Under the pieces are notes generated by a model, which saw only the letters and a program-made list of their open reading frames with translations, ran no database searches and was not told the DNA's origin. Source: Candidatus Uhrbacteria bacterium CG_4_9_14_3_um_filter_36_7 (GTDB taxonomy: Bacteria; Patescibacteriota; Patescibacteriia; UBA9934; GWF2-40-263). From it: 18,502 nucleotides of DNA. The stretch is taken from assembly GCA_002791255.1 (NCBI GenBank), contig PFWS01000049.1:1-18502 (forward strand), read 5' to 3'. Within the stretch, counting starts at the first letter, position 1. The number at the start of each line of letters is the position of its first letter. Positions 7,702-14,542 of this stretch are shown in pieces. The position numbers were made by a program, and so were the translations under genes.

Positions 7702-8577
7702 TTACTTAGCACGTAATCGTAGAACCCAAGAAAATCGAAAAAAACACAAGTGTAAAAAAGACCAAAATGAAAGATGTTTAAAAAGAAGTTTCCAAGAACC
7801 AACAGGGGCAGATGATGTTTGTTCTTTACGAAATCTCCCACAATAATAATACGCCTTTGCCAAAGCTACGTAAAAACATGACCAGCCTTTTTTTTCAAAT
7901 CGCCAACAAAGATCAATTCCTAAAACCCCATAAGATAAAAGGGGGTCAAAATAATTTTCTTTTTCTTTAATTTCAGCAATCGATTGTAAACGACATAAAA
8001 GAAGTGATTCTTCAAATCCAAAAACAGTTTCATTTTGGTCATATAACCCCTCATCCATTTTATTTTTTCCACGTAGCCTCCAAGCACCCCTTTGATCTTT
8101 TATAAATCCAGCTGACTCAAGATAATCTGAACAAACCATATTTCGTAAAACTTCATCTCCCTCATTTTCCCCATAAGCTCTTAGTATTTTTCCCCCGAAT
8201 GCGCCAATTGTTTTATCTTTACGCGCAACATTTATAATTTCTTCTAAAAATGTTGGGGTTAAAATAATTTGAGGTGAAAGAAACAACACAAATGTATCTT
8301 GCCACTCATCTTGAGATGTTTTTTCTAAAATATAACGAATTCCCCGATTATGTGCTACTGCAAACCCCAAATTGCGCGGATGACGAAAAAAAGTTATTTG
8401 AGGATAGTGAGCTCGTAGAAATGGTTCTATTCCATCTGAAGATCCATTATCAATAATACGAACTGAAAAATGAGTATAGCTCTGACAAAAAATAGCCTGA
8501 AGCACATCTGGCAAACGATCCATGTTATTTTGTGTCACCATGTGAATCGAAACGAACGGAGACGAAAAAGAATACAT
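7702..8577 (-). CDS. GT2-family glycosyltransferase-like protein with altered catalytic motifs
   Basis: The 291-residue protein has a GT-A fold that resembles the rhamnosyltransferase branch of GT2. VSIHMVTQNN starts the first strand, IIDNGSSDG (41-49) is the nucleotide-binding loop, and HPRNLGFAVAHNRGI (66-80) is a family hallmark. The usual metal-binding N-P-D/DxD position reads LSPQ (100-103), with no Asp. The usual ED-DL region reads LGIDLCWR (219-226), where the first acidic residue is replaced by Gly. The His normally found a few residues later is absent (YYYCGRF). These changes make a non-catalytic or mechanistically unusual enzyme plausible. The C terminus is hydrophobic and basic (about 262-291), possibly membrane-associated. 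It sits between a membrane GT2 gene and DUF4012 with 12-20-base gaps. Confidence 0.8.
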   Translation of the reverse strand: MYSFSSPFVSIHMVTQNNMDRLPDVLQAIFCQSYTHFSVRIIDNGSSDGIEPFLRAHYPQITFFRHPRNLGFAVAHNRGIRYILEKTSQDEWQDTFVLFLSPQIILTPTFLEEIINVARKDKTIGAFGGKILRAYGENEGDEVLRNMVCSDYLESAGFIKDQRGAWRLRGKNKMDEGLYDQNETVFGFEESLLLCRLQSIAEIKEKENYFDPLLSYGVLGIDLCWRFEKKGWSCFYVALAKAYYYCGRFRKEQTSSAPVGSWKLLFKHLSFWSFLHLCFFRFSWVLRLRAK

Positions 8578-8597
8578 GTTGTTAATCTTTTAAAAAA

Positions 8598-10079
8598 TTA
8601 TCGTACTTTTTTTGTAACATTAAAACCTAAATATTTTCCTAGCATTAAACGTGTTTGTGCATCAATTGCTGGAAAGGCTCCAAAAAGAATAAAAGTAATT
8701 GGTAGTAAAAGCCACTGAAGAAACATAATGAACCAGGTACTTGCCCGAATACTTTTTGGTCGCGCAGGGAGAAGAGTAAAAGAGAGAATTCCAGAGATAA
8801 AAACCCCAAGCATAGCAAGACGCATAAGCCACTCAAGCGTAAATGGTGCGCTGTGTACAAGAGCTAAATCTTGTCCTTTTGCAACCCATAAAGGAAGCCA
8901 ACCCAAAAGAAAAATCAAAATTGGAGCTGTTGCCCACGTATACATACCTTCAATATGATTAAAAATATAACGTATTTTTTTGCGTAAAGGCATTTGTTTA
9001 TCTTGACGAAAGGCTTCAATCATTACAGGTAAATGCTCCACCCCCCAAGCCCAACGACGTTGTTGTTTATAAAGCGCTACAAGCGACTGAAAATAATTTC
9101 CTCCAGCCACAGCATCCATAGAAACAGGAAGAAACATAGGAATCACTCTATAATTTCCATGATAATGTAAAAGCCCTTGCAGAAAAATACGCGAATCCTC
9201 TGAAACAATATCTTTTTGCCAAAACCCCACATCTAGAAGCATTTTCCAGCTCATTGAATGAGAAGAAAATGTCCAAAGACGTTCAGGTCTAGCCAGTTCT
9301 GTAAGAAGCCAAAAAGTGGTTCCAAAAGCAGCAATACGAACAGGAGCAGGAGATGACCAAATATTATTTGAAAAAAGAGCGACTGGTTGATAAGAGGCAT
9401 GGCTGTGTGGAGTAGATGTAAGATAAAGATAAGTAAGATAGGCAAAATATGATGGGTGTACCACTGTATCAACATCAAAACTAGAAACCAAAATTTGTTC
9501 AGGTAATAACGAAGGATACTTCTCATTTAAAATCTTTGAAACTGTTTCTGCCATATAATGCAAATTTGATCCTTTTCCTGGAATTTCACCTGGAAGATCT
9601 TTTGGATGTTCTGTGATAATTAATTGTTTAAAAACCTTTCCAAATTCTTTTTTAATTATCTGTGCATTTTTTTGAAAATGTTCGTGATCTTTTTGTTCTC
9701 CCCCAAGCACAATAATTATTTGATCATGTGGATATTCTACACGAGAAAGGACCTGCAGTGTTGATCTAATAATATCAACCCGCTCTTTATAGGTTGGTAA
9801 AAAAATAAGATGAGTAATCTGCTTCCAATCTGGTAATTCTTTAAGGCGTTCAAACCAATTTGTTCGTAAACAACGTCTATATTCACGCCAGGAAATAAAT
9901 AAATAAATAACAAAATAAGTTACGCGAAATAACCAGTAAAGATCAAAAATAATAATAAAAATAATCACTGCGATCGGAAAAAGAAATGAACACACAATCG
10001 CAAAGAAAAATGTGCTCCAAAGAAGTATTCCTGGAAGCATTTCCCAATGACGATATTGCCCGTATGATGATAAACTCAC
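8598..10079 (-). CDS. Membrane-embedded GT2 glycosyltransferase
   Basis: The 493-residue protein has two N-terminal membrane helices (about 17-64), a cytosolic GT-A domain and about three C-terminal helices (about 384-470). The catalytic signatures are intact: FLPTYKE at the first strand, DVD (202-204) for metal and nucleotide, ED (294-295) as the acidic base region and QQRRWAWG (339-346), the Q-x-x-RW motif of processive GT2 enzymes such as cellulose and hyaluronan synthases. It probably makes or extends a surface polysaccharide at the membrane; the sugar is unknown. The start is GTG at 10079, which overlaps the TGA of the upstream TsaB-like gene by four bases (GTGA), an arrangement typical of translational coupling. 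Confidence 0.9.
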   Translation of the reverse strand: MSLSSYGQYRHWEMLPGILLWSTFFFAIVCSFLFPIAVIIFIIIFDLYWLFRVTYFVIYLFISWREYRRCLRTNWFERLKELPDWKQITHLIFLPTYKERVDIIRSTLQVLSRVEYPHDQIIIVLGGEQKDHEHFQKNAQIIKKEFGKVFKQLIITEHPKDLPGEIPGKGSNLHYMAETVSKILNEKYPSLLPEQILVSSFDVDTVVHPSYFAYLTYLYLTSTPHSHASYQPVALFSNNIWSSPAPVRIAAFGTTFWLLTELARPERLWTFSSHSMSWKMLLDVGFWQKDIVSEDSRIFLQGLLHYHGNYRVIPMFLPVSMDAVAGGNYFQSLVALYKQQRRWAWGVEHLPVMIEAFRQDKQMPLRKKIRYIFNHIEGMYTWATAPILIFLLGWLPLWVAKGQDLALVHSAPFTLEWLMRLAMLGVFISGILSFTLLPARPKSIRASTWFIMFLQWLLLPITFILFGAFPAIDAQTRLMLGKYLGFNVTKKVR

Positions 10080-10489
10080 ATGAAATGTTTAGCTATAGTA
10101 ATATTTGGATCTGATCCGTAATCAGGCCAAACATGTTCGGTTGCATTTTTTTTAATATAGTCTAAAGAAAACTGAGTATCTTCAATTAAGGCCTCAATAG
10201 ATCGATTATTTTCATTATAAATTCCCATAACAGGGATTTGTTTAAGAAATTGAATACTCTGTACAAAAAGAAGCACGGTACGTAAGGTTGTAAATGATCC
10301 AGGTCCAATCACGACAACTATTGCCTGTAAATCATTTTGAGAAAAATTAGTGAAGAACGCCTGAGTAACAAAACAAAAAAAATCTTCTGGTGGTGTATGA
10401 ATTGTTTTCAACATCTGAAGATCTCCTTCATTATTTAAAATAGCTCCTTGTGCTTCTTTAAAATCTTGAAATCGTAAAAAGAGAATCAT
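10076..10489 (-). CDS. Short, divergent TsaB-like protein
   Basis: The 137-residue protein carries VVIGPGSFTTLRTVLLF near residue 59 and then IPVMGI, matching the signature VGPGSFTGLR...IPLVGV of TsaB (YeaZ). TsaB is the partner of TsaD in making t6A at position 37 of ANN-decoding tRNAs. TsaB is normally about 220 residues; here the first ASKHA domain is roughly present while most of the second half is missing, and the usual N-terminal iDTS motif is not recognisable. It may be a reduced but working TsaB or a decayed copy. A good ribosome site, GGAGG at 10494-10498, stands four bases before the ATG, so it is translated. It lies between a winged-helix gene and a coupled glycosyltransferase gene, an unusual setting for tRNA modification. 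Confidence 0.65.
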   Translation of the reverse strand: MILFLRFQDFKEAQGAILNNEGDLQMLKTIHTPPEDFFCFVTQAFFTNFSQNDLQAIVVVIGPGSFTTLRTVLLFVQSIQFLKQIPVMGIYNENNRSIEALIEDTQFSLDYIKKNATEHVWPDYGSDPNITIAKHFM

Positions 10490-10493
10490 ACTT

Positions 10494-10498
10494 CCTCC
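10494..10498 (-). promoter_or_regulatory. Ribosome binding site of the TsaB-like gene
   Basis: GGAGG lies four bases before ATG 10489. It is worth noting because most genes in this window have no recognisable Shine-Dalgarno sequence, and it confirms the start of this short frame. Confidence 0.7.
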
Positions 10499-10506
10499 AC
10501 CAGTAA

Positions 10507-11139
10507 CTATAAAATATTTTCAAATCGATTGATAATAACAACAGGATCTCCCTCATCAATAATAGAGCAAAGAAAGCGATCAGAAATCTGACGACGATAT
10601 AAAAATTCATCTCGAGGCATTAAGGTATAATTAATTTCATGTCCAAGTTCAGCTTCAAAAGCAATAACAACTTTTTGCAAAGTCTTCTGATTAATATCAC
10701 CGACAATCATAAGATCAGTTGGTACATTTGTATAATCAATAAACCGTCCTGTAAAAGCAAGATAATCAATATGACCTGTTTCTTCAATTTCTTGAACAAG
10801 ATTTTGCTTCAAGAGAATATGAACTTTTTTAAAAAGACTTTTTAAATCATGGTATAAAAGAGATTTTTCATTTGCCATATAATACTTCTTTTTTTCTGAC
10901 AAAAGTGGTTTTGAATTTTTCTCTTTCATTTGATTTGGTTCATGTTCTTTTTCTAAAATAAGTTCAATATCAATCAAATTTTTCAACTCTCTTCGAACTG
11001 AATTAAGTTGAGCCCCAATTTTTCGTGTAAGTTCACGAACATAAAAAGATTCACCAGAATGGTTAAGAAAAATACTCAAAAGACGTGCCCGTGTTTTTGA
11101 ACCAAATAACTGCTCAAGGTGAAAATTTTTACCTGACAT
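10507..11139 (-). CDS. Winged-helix protein with a nucleotidyltransferase-like C terminus
   Basis: Reading from ATG 11139 gives about 210 residues. An N-terminal winged helix is clear: LEQLFGSKTRARLLSIFL, then a helix-turn-helix YVRELTRKIGAQLNSVRRELKNL and a short wing. A charged linker follows, then a domain with DYLAFTGRFIDY and TDLMIVGDI. This resembles the strand-and-acidic-pair core of MNT-type nucleotidyltransferases, though the usual GS motif is degraded. Such fusions are seen in archaea and CPR bacteria, where the second domain probably serves sensing or binding. The frame could extend to 11256, but that would run through the promoter of the divergent gene, so ATG 11139, with AGG about 9 bases upstream, is preferred. 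It is the first gene of the minus-strand envelope run and may regulate it or the divergent gene. Confidence 0.75.
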   Translation of the reverse strand: MSGKNFHLEQLFGSKTRARLLSIFLNHSGESFYVRELTRKIGAQLNSVRRELKNLIDIELILEKEHEPNQMKEKNSKPLLSEKKKYYMANEKSLLYHDLKSLFKKVHILLKQNLVQEIEETGHIDYLAFTGRFIDYTNVPTDLMIVGDINQKTLQKVVIAFEAELGHEINYTLMPRDEFLYRRQISDRFLCSIIDEGDPVVIINRFENIL

Positions 11140-11154
11140 AAATAAACCTAAATA

Positions 11155-11182
11155 TTGCACGAGAAAATTGCTTAGGTATAAT
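11155..11182 (+). promoter_or_regulatory. Promoter of the PP2C-like/propeller gene
   Basis: TTGCAC (11155-11160), a 16-bp spacer and a perfect TATAAT (11177-11182) lie 29 bases before the plus-strand ATG. This is the clearest -10 box in the window. Confidence 0.75.
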
Positions 11183-11208
11183 GTACCCAATACATCTTTA
11201 GATGGCAA
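11180..11208 (-). promoter_or_regulatory. Candidate divergent promoter of the minus-strand envelope operon
   Basis: On the minus strand, TTGCCA (11203-11208) and TACATT (11180-11185) are 17 bp apart. Its -10 overlaps the -10 of the plus-strand promoter, so the two should compete for polymerase. Confidence 0.45.
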
Positions 11209-11211
11209 GTT

Positions 11212-13305
11212 ATGGATATTTCTCCTTTTTCTCTTAAAGCAGCAAAAATTGCTCAATCTGGAAAAAAAGACCCTTACGGACTTCAGCTTATTTTACAACC
11301 ATTTGAACAAAGTGATGGGTTTTTATTTGCTTGTTTTGTCTGTAACAAATATCTTAAAAAACCCAATCCACTTTTTCTGCTTCTTATGGAAGAACTTGAG
11401 AGACTCGCAAACAGTGTTGGAGAAAAAGGATCTGTACAATATCATTTTGAACAACTTGTAAAATCATTAAATGAAAAAATTGCAATTGTCGCAGAAGAGG
11501 AAGAATGGAAATTCACAGCCCAAGATATAGAAATAGGTCTTGGAATGGTTTCCCAGGAACAACTATTTTTAACAGGTCGTGGAGATTTGACAGCTTTATT
11601 TTTAAGTAAAACAGAAAAAAAACGTTATCAAGTTTATAATCTTTTTCACAGCATTCAAAACGAACCTCCTGGACAAACATGGGGCAAACTATTTGGTGTT
11701 ATCCTTGATGGAGATCTACACCCAGGTGATACATTTTGTATAAGTAATCAACCTCTTCAACAATCTCTACCAAATGAAGAGCTTAACCTGATCTTAACCA
11801 CCCTTCCCCCTTCTGGAAGCGTTGAGAAAATTCGACAATATTTTTCTTTTGACACTTGTGTTGGTATATGTGTAATCAAAGCCGAAACTCAAGAAAAAAT
11901 TGTTACAGCCCTTAAAGCAACAAACACAACTGCTTATGCTCATCAAACTGAAGAAGAAACCGAATTCTTTTTAGGAGATCAACAACCTCGGTTTATTAAG
12001 TTTCGTCAAAAAATAAAAAGTTTTTTTCCTCTGATAAAAAACTGGTATAAACATGGATCTTTTTTTATCTCTCGACGAATATTATTCTTTTTTCAATCAA
12101 TGATCCAATTTATCAAAAAACAAAAAATACCATCTAAATCAAGAAAATTTTTCTCGTCTGAGCGTCTTTCAAAAAAAAGTCGATATCTTTTACTTGGATC
12201 TTTTCTAACTCTTGTGTTTTTATTTGTTTCTATTTGGATGATTTATCAAGCACGCGAAAAACAAACATACGAAAAAACCTTTCGTGAACAAATTCAATCC
12301 ATTGAAAGCCTTCAAGATCAATCGGAACAAGCCTTTATTTATAAAGACGAAAACCAAGCAAGATATTTTCTCGATAAAAGTCTTGAAATCCTTCAAAATA
12401 CGTCTGAAAACACACCTGAGCAACAAGAAGAAAAACAACATCTGATAAAGCGAGCACAAAATATACAAAATAAACTTCAACATCGTATATCTTCTTCTGT
12501 AAATATAGTAACTCAAATACCTCAAACTCCTGAAACATTAACCGGGTCAACTCTTATCTCTCTTGAAGAGAGTACTTATTTTTTCGCCCAAAATACATCT
12601 GGTATTCAAAAAATTTTTGAAATCAAACCAAATGGAGTATCACAAATTATTTCGCTCCATAATCAAGAAAACTTAAATAAAATAATCAAAACATCAAGTG
12701 CAGAAGAAGCAAATCTTTTTATAATGCACGAAGATGCAATTTCCATGATTGATATTGCTTCAACATCTTGGAAAACACTTTCCCTCTCTCCTTCATCTTC
12801 AAAGGAACAGTGGCGTGATCTTGTTATTTATGGATCACGTCTGTATCTTCTTTCAAATAATGGTACGGAAACCCAGATTTTACGATTCCAAGGGCAAGGC
12901 GTAAATTTCATTAATCCACGCCATTGGATTAGCAAACAAACAACCGATCTTATGGATGCAAACCATATAGCTATTGATGGAACTATTTTTATTAGCAAAT
13001 CAAATGGAAATATTTTACGTTTTATAAGTGGTGATGAAAGCACATGGAAAATAGATGTAGTTGATCCAGCACTTGAACAGATAACAGATCTATGGACTAA
13101 CGCAGATAGCCAATTCCTTTATGTACTTGATTCTAAACAAGAACGTATAGTTGTTTTTGAAAAAGAAACAGGAAAATTTTTGGTTCAATATCAAAATGAA
13201 CTTCTAAAAGAAGCTAAATCTTTTATTATAAATGAAGAGGATTCACACATATGGTTTTTAACAGAGTCTTCTATTTATAACATTACAATAAGTCACCTCC
13301 CTTAA
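11212..13305 (+). CDS. PP2C-like / transmembrane / beta-propeller protein
   Basis: The 697-residue protein is the only plus-strand gene. Residues about 1-225 show a degenerate PP2C (PPM) phosphatase-like layout: FLFACFVC, then LFLTGRGDLTALFL (118-131, the position of the usual VGDSR motif), then a basic PGDTFCISNQPLQ segment and VGICVIKA. Several metal-binding Asp residues of active PPM enzymes are not evident. A basic linker leads to one membrane helix (about 325-345), a glutamine/glutamate-rich coiled coil (about 350-425) and a C-terminal domain with strand repeats that looks like a beta-propeller (about 430-697). The likely topology is phosphatase-like domain inside, propeller outside. A transmembrane sensor or scaffold is an inference; no function is established. 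The promoter and start are clear, and the gene ends at a terminator shared with rplL. Confidence 0.7.
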   Translation: MDISPFSLKAAKIAQSGKKDPYGLQLILQPFEQSDGFLFACFVCNKYLKKPNPLFLLLMEELERLANSVGEKGSVQYHFEQLVKSLNEKIAIVAEEEEWKFTAQDIEIGLGMVSQEQLFLTGRGDLTALFLSKTEKKRYQVYNLFHSIQNEPPGQTWGKLFGVILDGDLHPGDTFCISNQPLQQSLPNEELNLILTTLPPSGSVEKIRQYFSFDTCVGICVIKAETQEKIVTALKATNTTAYAHQTEEETEFFLGDQQPRFIKFRQKIKSFFPLIKNWYKHGSFFISRRILFFFQSMIQFIKKQKIPSKSRKFFSSERLSKKSRYLLLGSFLTLVFLFVSIWMIYQAREKQTYEKTFREQIQSIESLQDQSEQAFIYKDENQARYFLDKSLEILQNTSENTPEQQEEKQHLIKRAQNIQNKLQHRISSSVNIVTQIPQTPETLTGSTLISLEESTYFFAQNTSGIQKIFEIKPNGVSQIISLHNQENLNKIIKTSSAEEANLFIMHEDAISMIDIASTSWKTLSLSPSSSKEQWRDLVIYGSRLYLLSNNGTETQILRFQGQGVNFINPRHWISKQTTDLMDANHIAIDGTIFISKSNGNILRFISGDESTWKIDVVDPALEQITDLWTNADSQFLYVLDSKQERIVVFEKETGKFLVQYQNELLKEAKSFIINEEDSHIWFLTESSIYNITISHLP

Positions 13306-13324
13306 AAATAATCATATTCTTAAA

Positions 13325-13350
13325 GAAAAACGGCCAAACGGCCGTTTTTC
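13325..13350. terminator. Bidirectional terminator between the propeller gene and rplL
   Basis: GAAAAACGGCC (13325-13335) and GGCCGTTTTTC (13340-13350) form an 11-bp stem with a 4-nt loop. The A and T tracts at the ends allow it to stop both the plus-strand gene ending at 13305 and the rplJL transcript ending at 13376. Confidence 0.9.
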
Positions 13351-13375
13351 TATTTCTAAATACTAAAACTTTTAA

Positions 13376-13789
13376 TTATTTTAATGTAACAGTTGCACCT
13401 GCTTCTGTTAATTGTTTTTTCATATCTTCAGCTTCTGCTTTAGTAACTCCTTCTTTTATCACCTTAGGAGCAGCATCAACAATATCTTTGGCTTCCTTAA
13501 GACCAAGACCAGTTAAAGTACGAGCAACTTTAATAACAGCAATTTTATTTTCCCCAGAAGAAGTAAGCTCTACATCAAAACTGGTTTTTTCTTCAGCAGC
13601 AGGAGCACCTGCGCCAGCAACACCTGGCATAGCCATCATCATTGCAGGAGCGGCTGCACTTACTCCAAACTTTTCTTCAAGGACTTTTACCAGCTCAGAA
13701 AGATCAAGCACAGACATGGTTTCAATTTCTTCAATCATTTTTTTAAATTTTTCTGGCACTTCAATGGTTTTTGTTGTTTCTTCAGACAT
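13376..13789 (-). CDS. rplL: Ribosomal protein bL12 (L7/L12)
   Basis: This is the stalk protein that recruits translation factors to the large subunit. The 137-residue protein is slightly longer than usual (about 120-128), with a short N-terminal extension. An N-terminal dimerisation domain (to about residue 45, with VLDLSELVKVLEEKFGVSA) is followed by an Ala/Met/Gly/Pro-rich hinge (about 45-66) and the C-terminal domain FDVELTSSGENKIAVIKVAR, GLGLKEAKDIVDAAPKVIKEGV and a final EAGATVTLK. The start is 14 bases downstream of the rplJ stop, so both are on one transcript. Confidence 0.97.
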   Translation of the reverse strand: MSEETTKTIEVPEKFKKMIEEIETMSVLDLSELVKVLEEKFGVSAAAPAMMMAMPGVAGAGAPAAEEKTSFDVELTSSGENKIAVIKVARTLTGLGLKEAKDIVDAAPKVIKEGVTKAEAEDMKKQLTEAGATVTLK

Positions 13790-13803
13790 AATAGATAAAT
13801 AAA

Positions 13804-14328
13804 TTAAGATTTTTGTTCTTTAACCGCATGTAAAACCCTTACAAGACCTTGTATATTCCCAGCAAGCACTTGAACGACTCCACGAATAGGAGACTCTAAA
13901 CTCCCTACCAATTTTGTCAAAAGCTCTTGTTTGGAAGGAAGATCAGAAAGGCGTTTAACACCGTCTGCATCAATAAAAACCTGTTCAAGAATTCCACCAA
14001 GAACCTGAATGGTTTCCTTCTTTTTTGCAAGTTCACAAAGACATTTCGCTGCACTTACTTCATCGCGCAGTCCAAATGCCCATAAGTGACTTCCAGTAAG
14101 AGATAGTGGATCAACACCTGTAATACCAGCATCTTCAATAGCTTTTTTCATGAGCGTTTTTTTTGCAACTACAAATTTCACTCCTGCTTCCTTTCCTTTT
14201 TTACGTAGTTCATCAGCATCTTCCATGGTATATCCATAAACTGAAACAATAGCTGCTGCTTTCATCTGCTCAATCGTTTTTACATAACCTTCAATCATTT
14301 GCTCTTTTTGCGCACGTGTTTTTGGCAT
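13804..14328 (-). CDS. rplJ: Ribosomal protein uL10
   Basis: uL10 forms the base of the ribosomal stalk and carries the bL12 dimers on its C-terminal helix. The 174-residue length is normal. The N-terminal part has MPKTRAQKEQMIEGYVKTI, ELRKKGKEAGVKFVVAKKTLMKKAIE (the rRNA-binding segment) and LTGSHLWAFG. The C-terminal part is SLESPIRGVVQVLAGNIQGLVRVLHAVKEQK, a typical bL12-binding helix. A purine-rich AGAGAAAG precedes the ATG. The gene has its own promoter, leader RNA and attenuator. The usual upstream rplK-rplA pair is absent here; pyrH stands in its place. Confidence 0.97.
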   Translation of the reverse strand: MPKTRAQKEQMIEGYVKTIEQMKAAAIVSVYGYTMEDADELRKKGKEAGVKFVVAKKTLMKKAIEDAGITGVDPLSLTGSHLWAFGLRDEVSAAKCLCELAKKKETIQVLGGILEQVFIDADGVKRLSDLPSKQELLTKLVGSLESPIRGVVQVLAGNIQGLVRVLHAVKEQKS

Positions 14329-14366
14329 ACAACTTTCTCTTTGATTAAATAAAATCGACCTTTATT

Positions 14367-14388
14367 AAAAAAACGGCTTAAATGCCGT
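14367..14388 (-). terminator. Attenuator terminator in the rplJL leader
   Basis: In the minus direction, stem ACGGC/GCCGT (14384-14388 with 14373-14377) and a 6-nt loop run into seven T. It lies between the leader RNA motif and rplJ, where transcription attenuators stand in Bacillus-type rplJL operons. Confidence 0.75.
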
Positions 14389-14426
14389 GAAAAGAATAAA
14401 GAAAAAAATAAAAATTTTTTCCTAAA

Positions 14427-14473
14427 CCTCAATGGGATTTATGCTATTTAGCAACCCATTTTCTACGGCGTCT
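14427..14473 (-). ncRNA. L10 leader RNA (ribosomal protein L10 binding site)
   Basis: The minus-strand leader contains AGACGCCGTAG, then an AATGGG/CCCATT stem (14455-14460 with 14431-14436) enclosing GCTA/TAGC, and ends CCCATTGAGG. This matches the pattern known from L10 leaders, in which the L10-L12 complex binds a ...GTAGA...GGGTTGC...AATCCC...TGAGG structure to repress rplJL. Confidence 0.7.
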
Positions 14474-14482
14474 AATAAATTT

Positions 14483-14511
14483 ATACTACCCAGCTTTAAA
14501 AAGTCTGTCAA
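14483..14511 (-). promoter_or_regulatory. Strong promoter of rplJL
   Basis: On the minus strand, TTGACA (14506-14511, perfect) and TAGTAT (14483-14488, 5 of 6) are separated by exactly 17 bp, just after the end of pyrH. The RNA start would fall about 10 bases before the L10 leader motif. Confidence 0.85.
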
Positions 14512-14542
14512 TCAGATTATAAAATCTTAACGATTTAAAAGC

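Noticed and set aside
11140..11256. N-terminal extension of the winged-helix protein to 11256
   Set aside because: It would run through the divergent promoters and into the plus-strand gene, and the added residues show no domain features.
14514..14527. Terminator for pyrH (AGATT/AATCT hairpin)
   Set aside because: The stem is 5 bp and AT-rich with no T tract after it. It also lies directly upstream of the rplJL -35 box.
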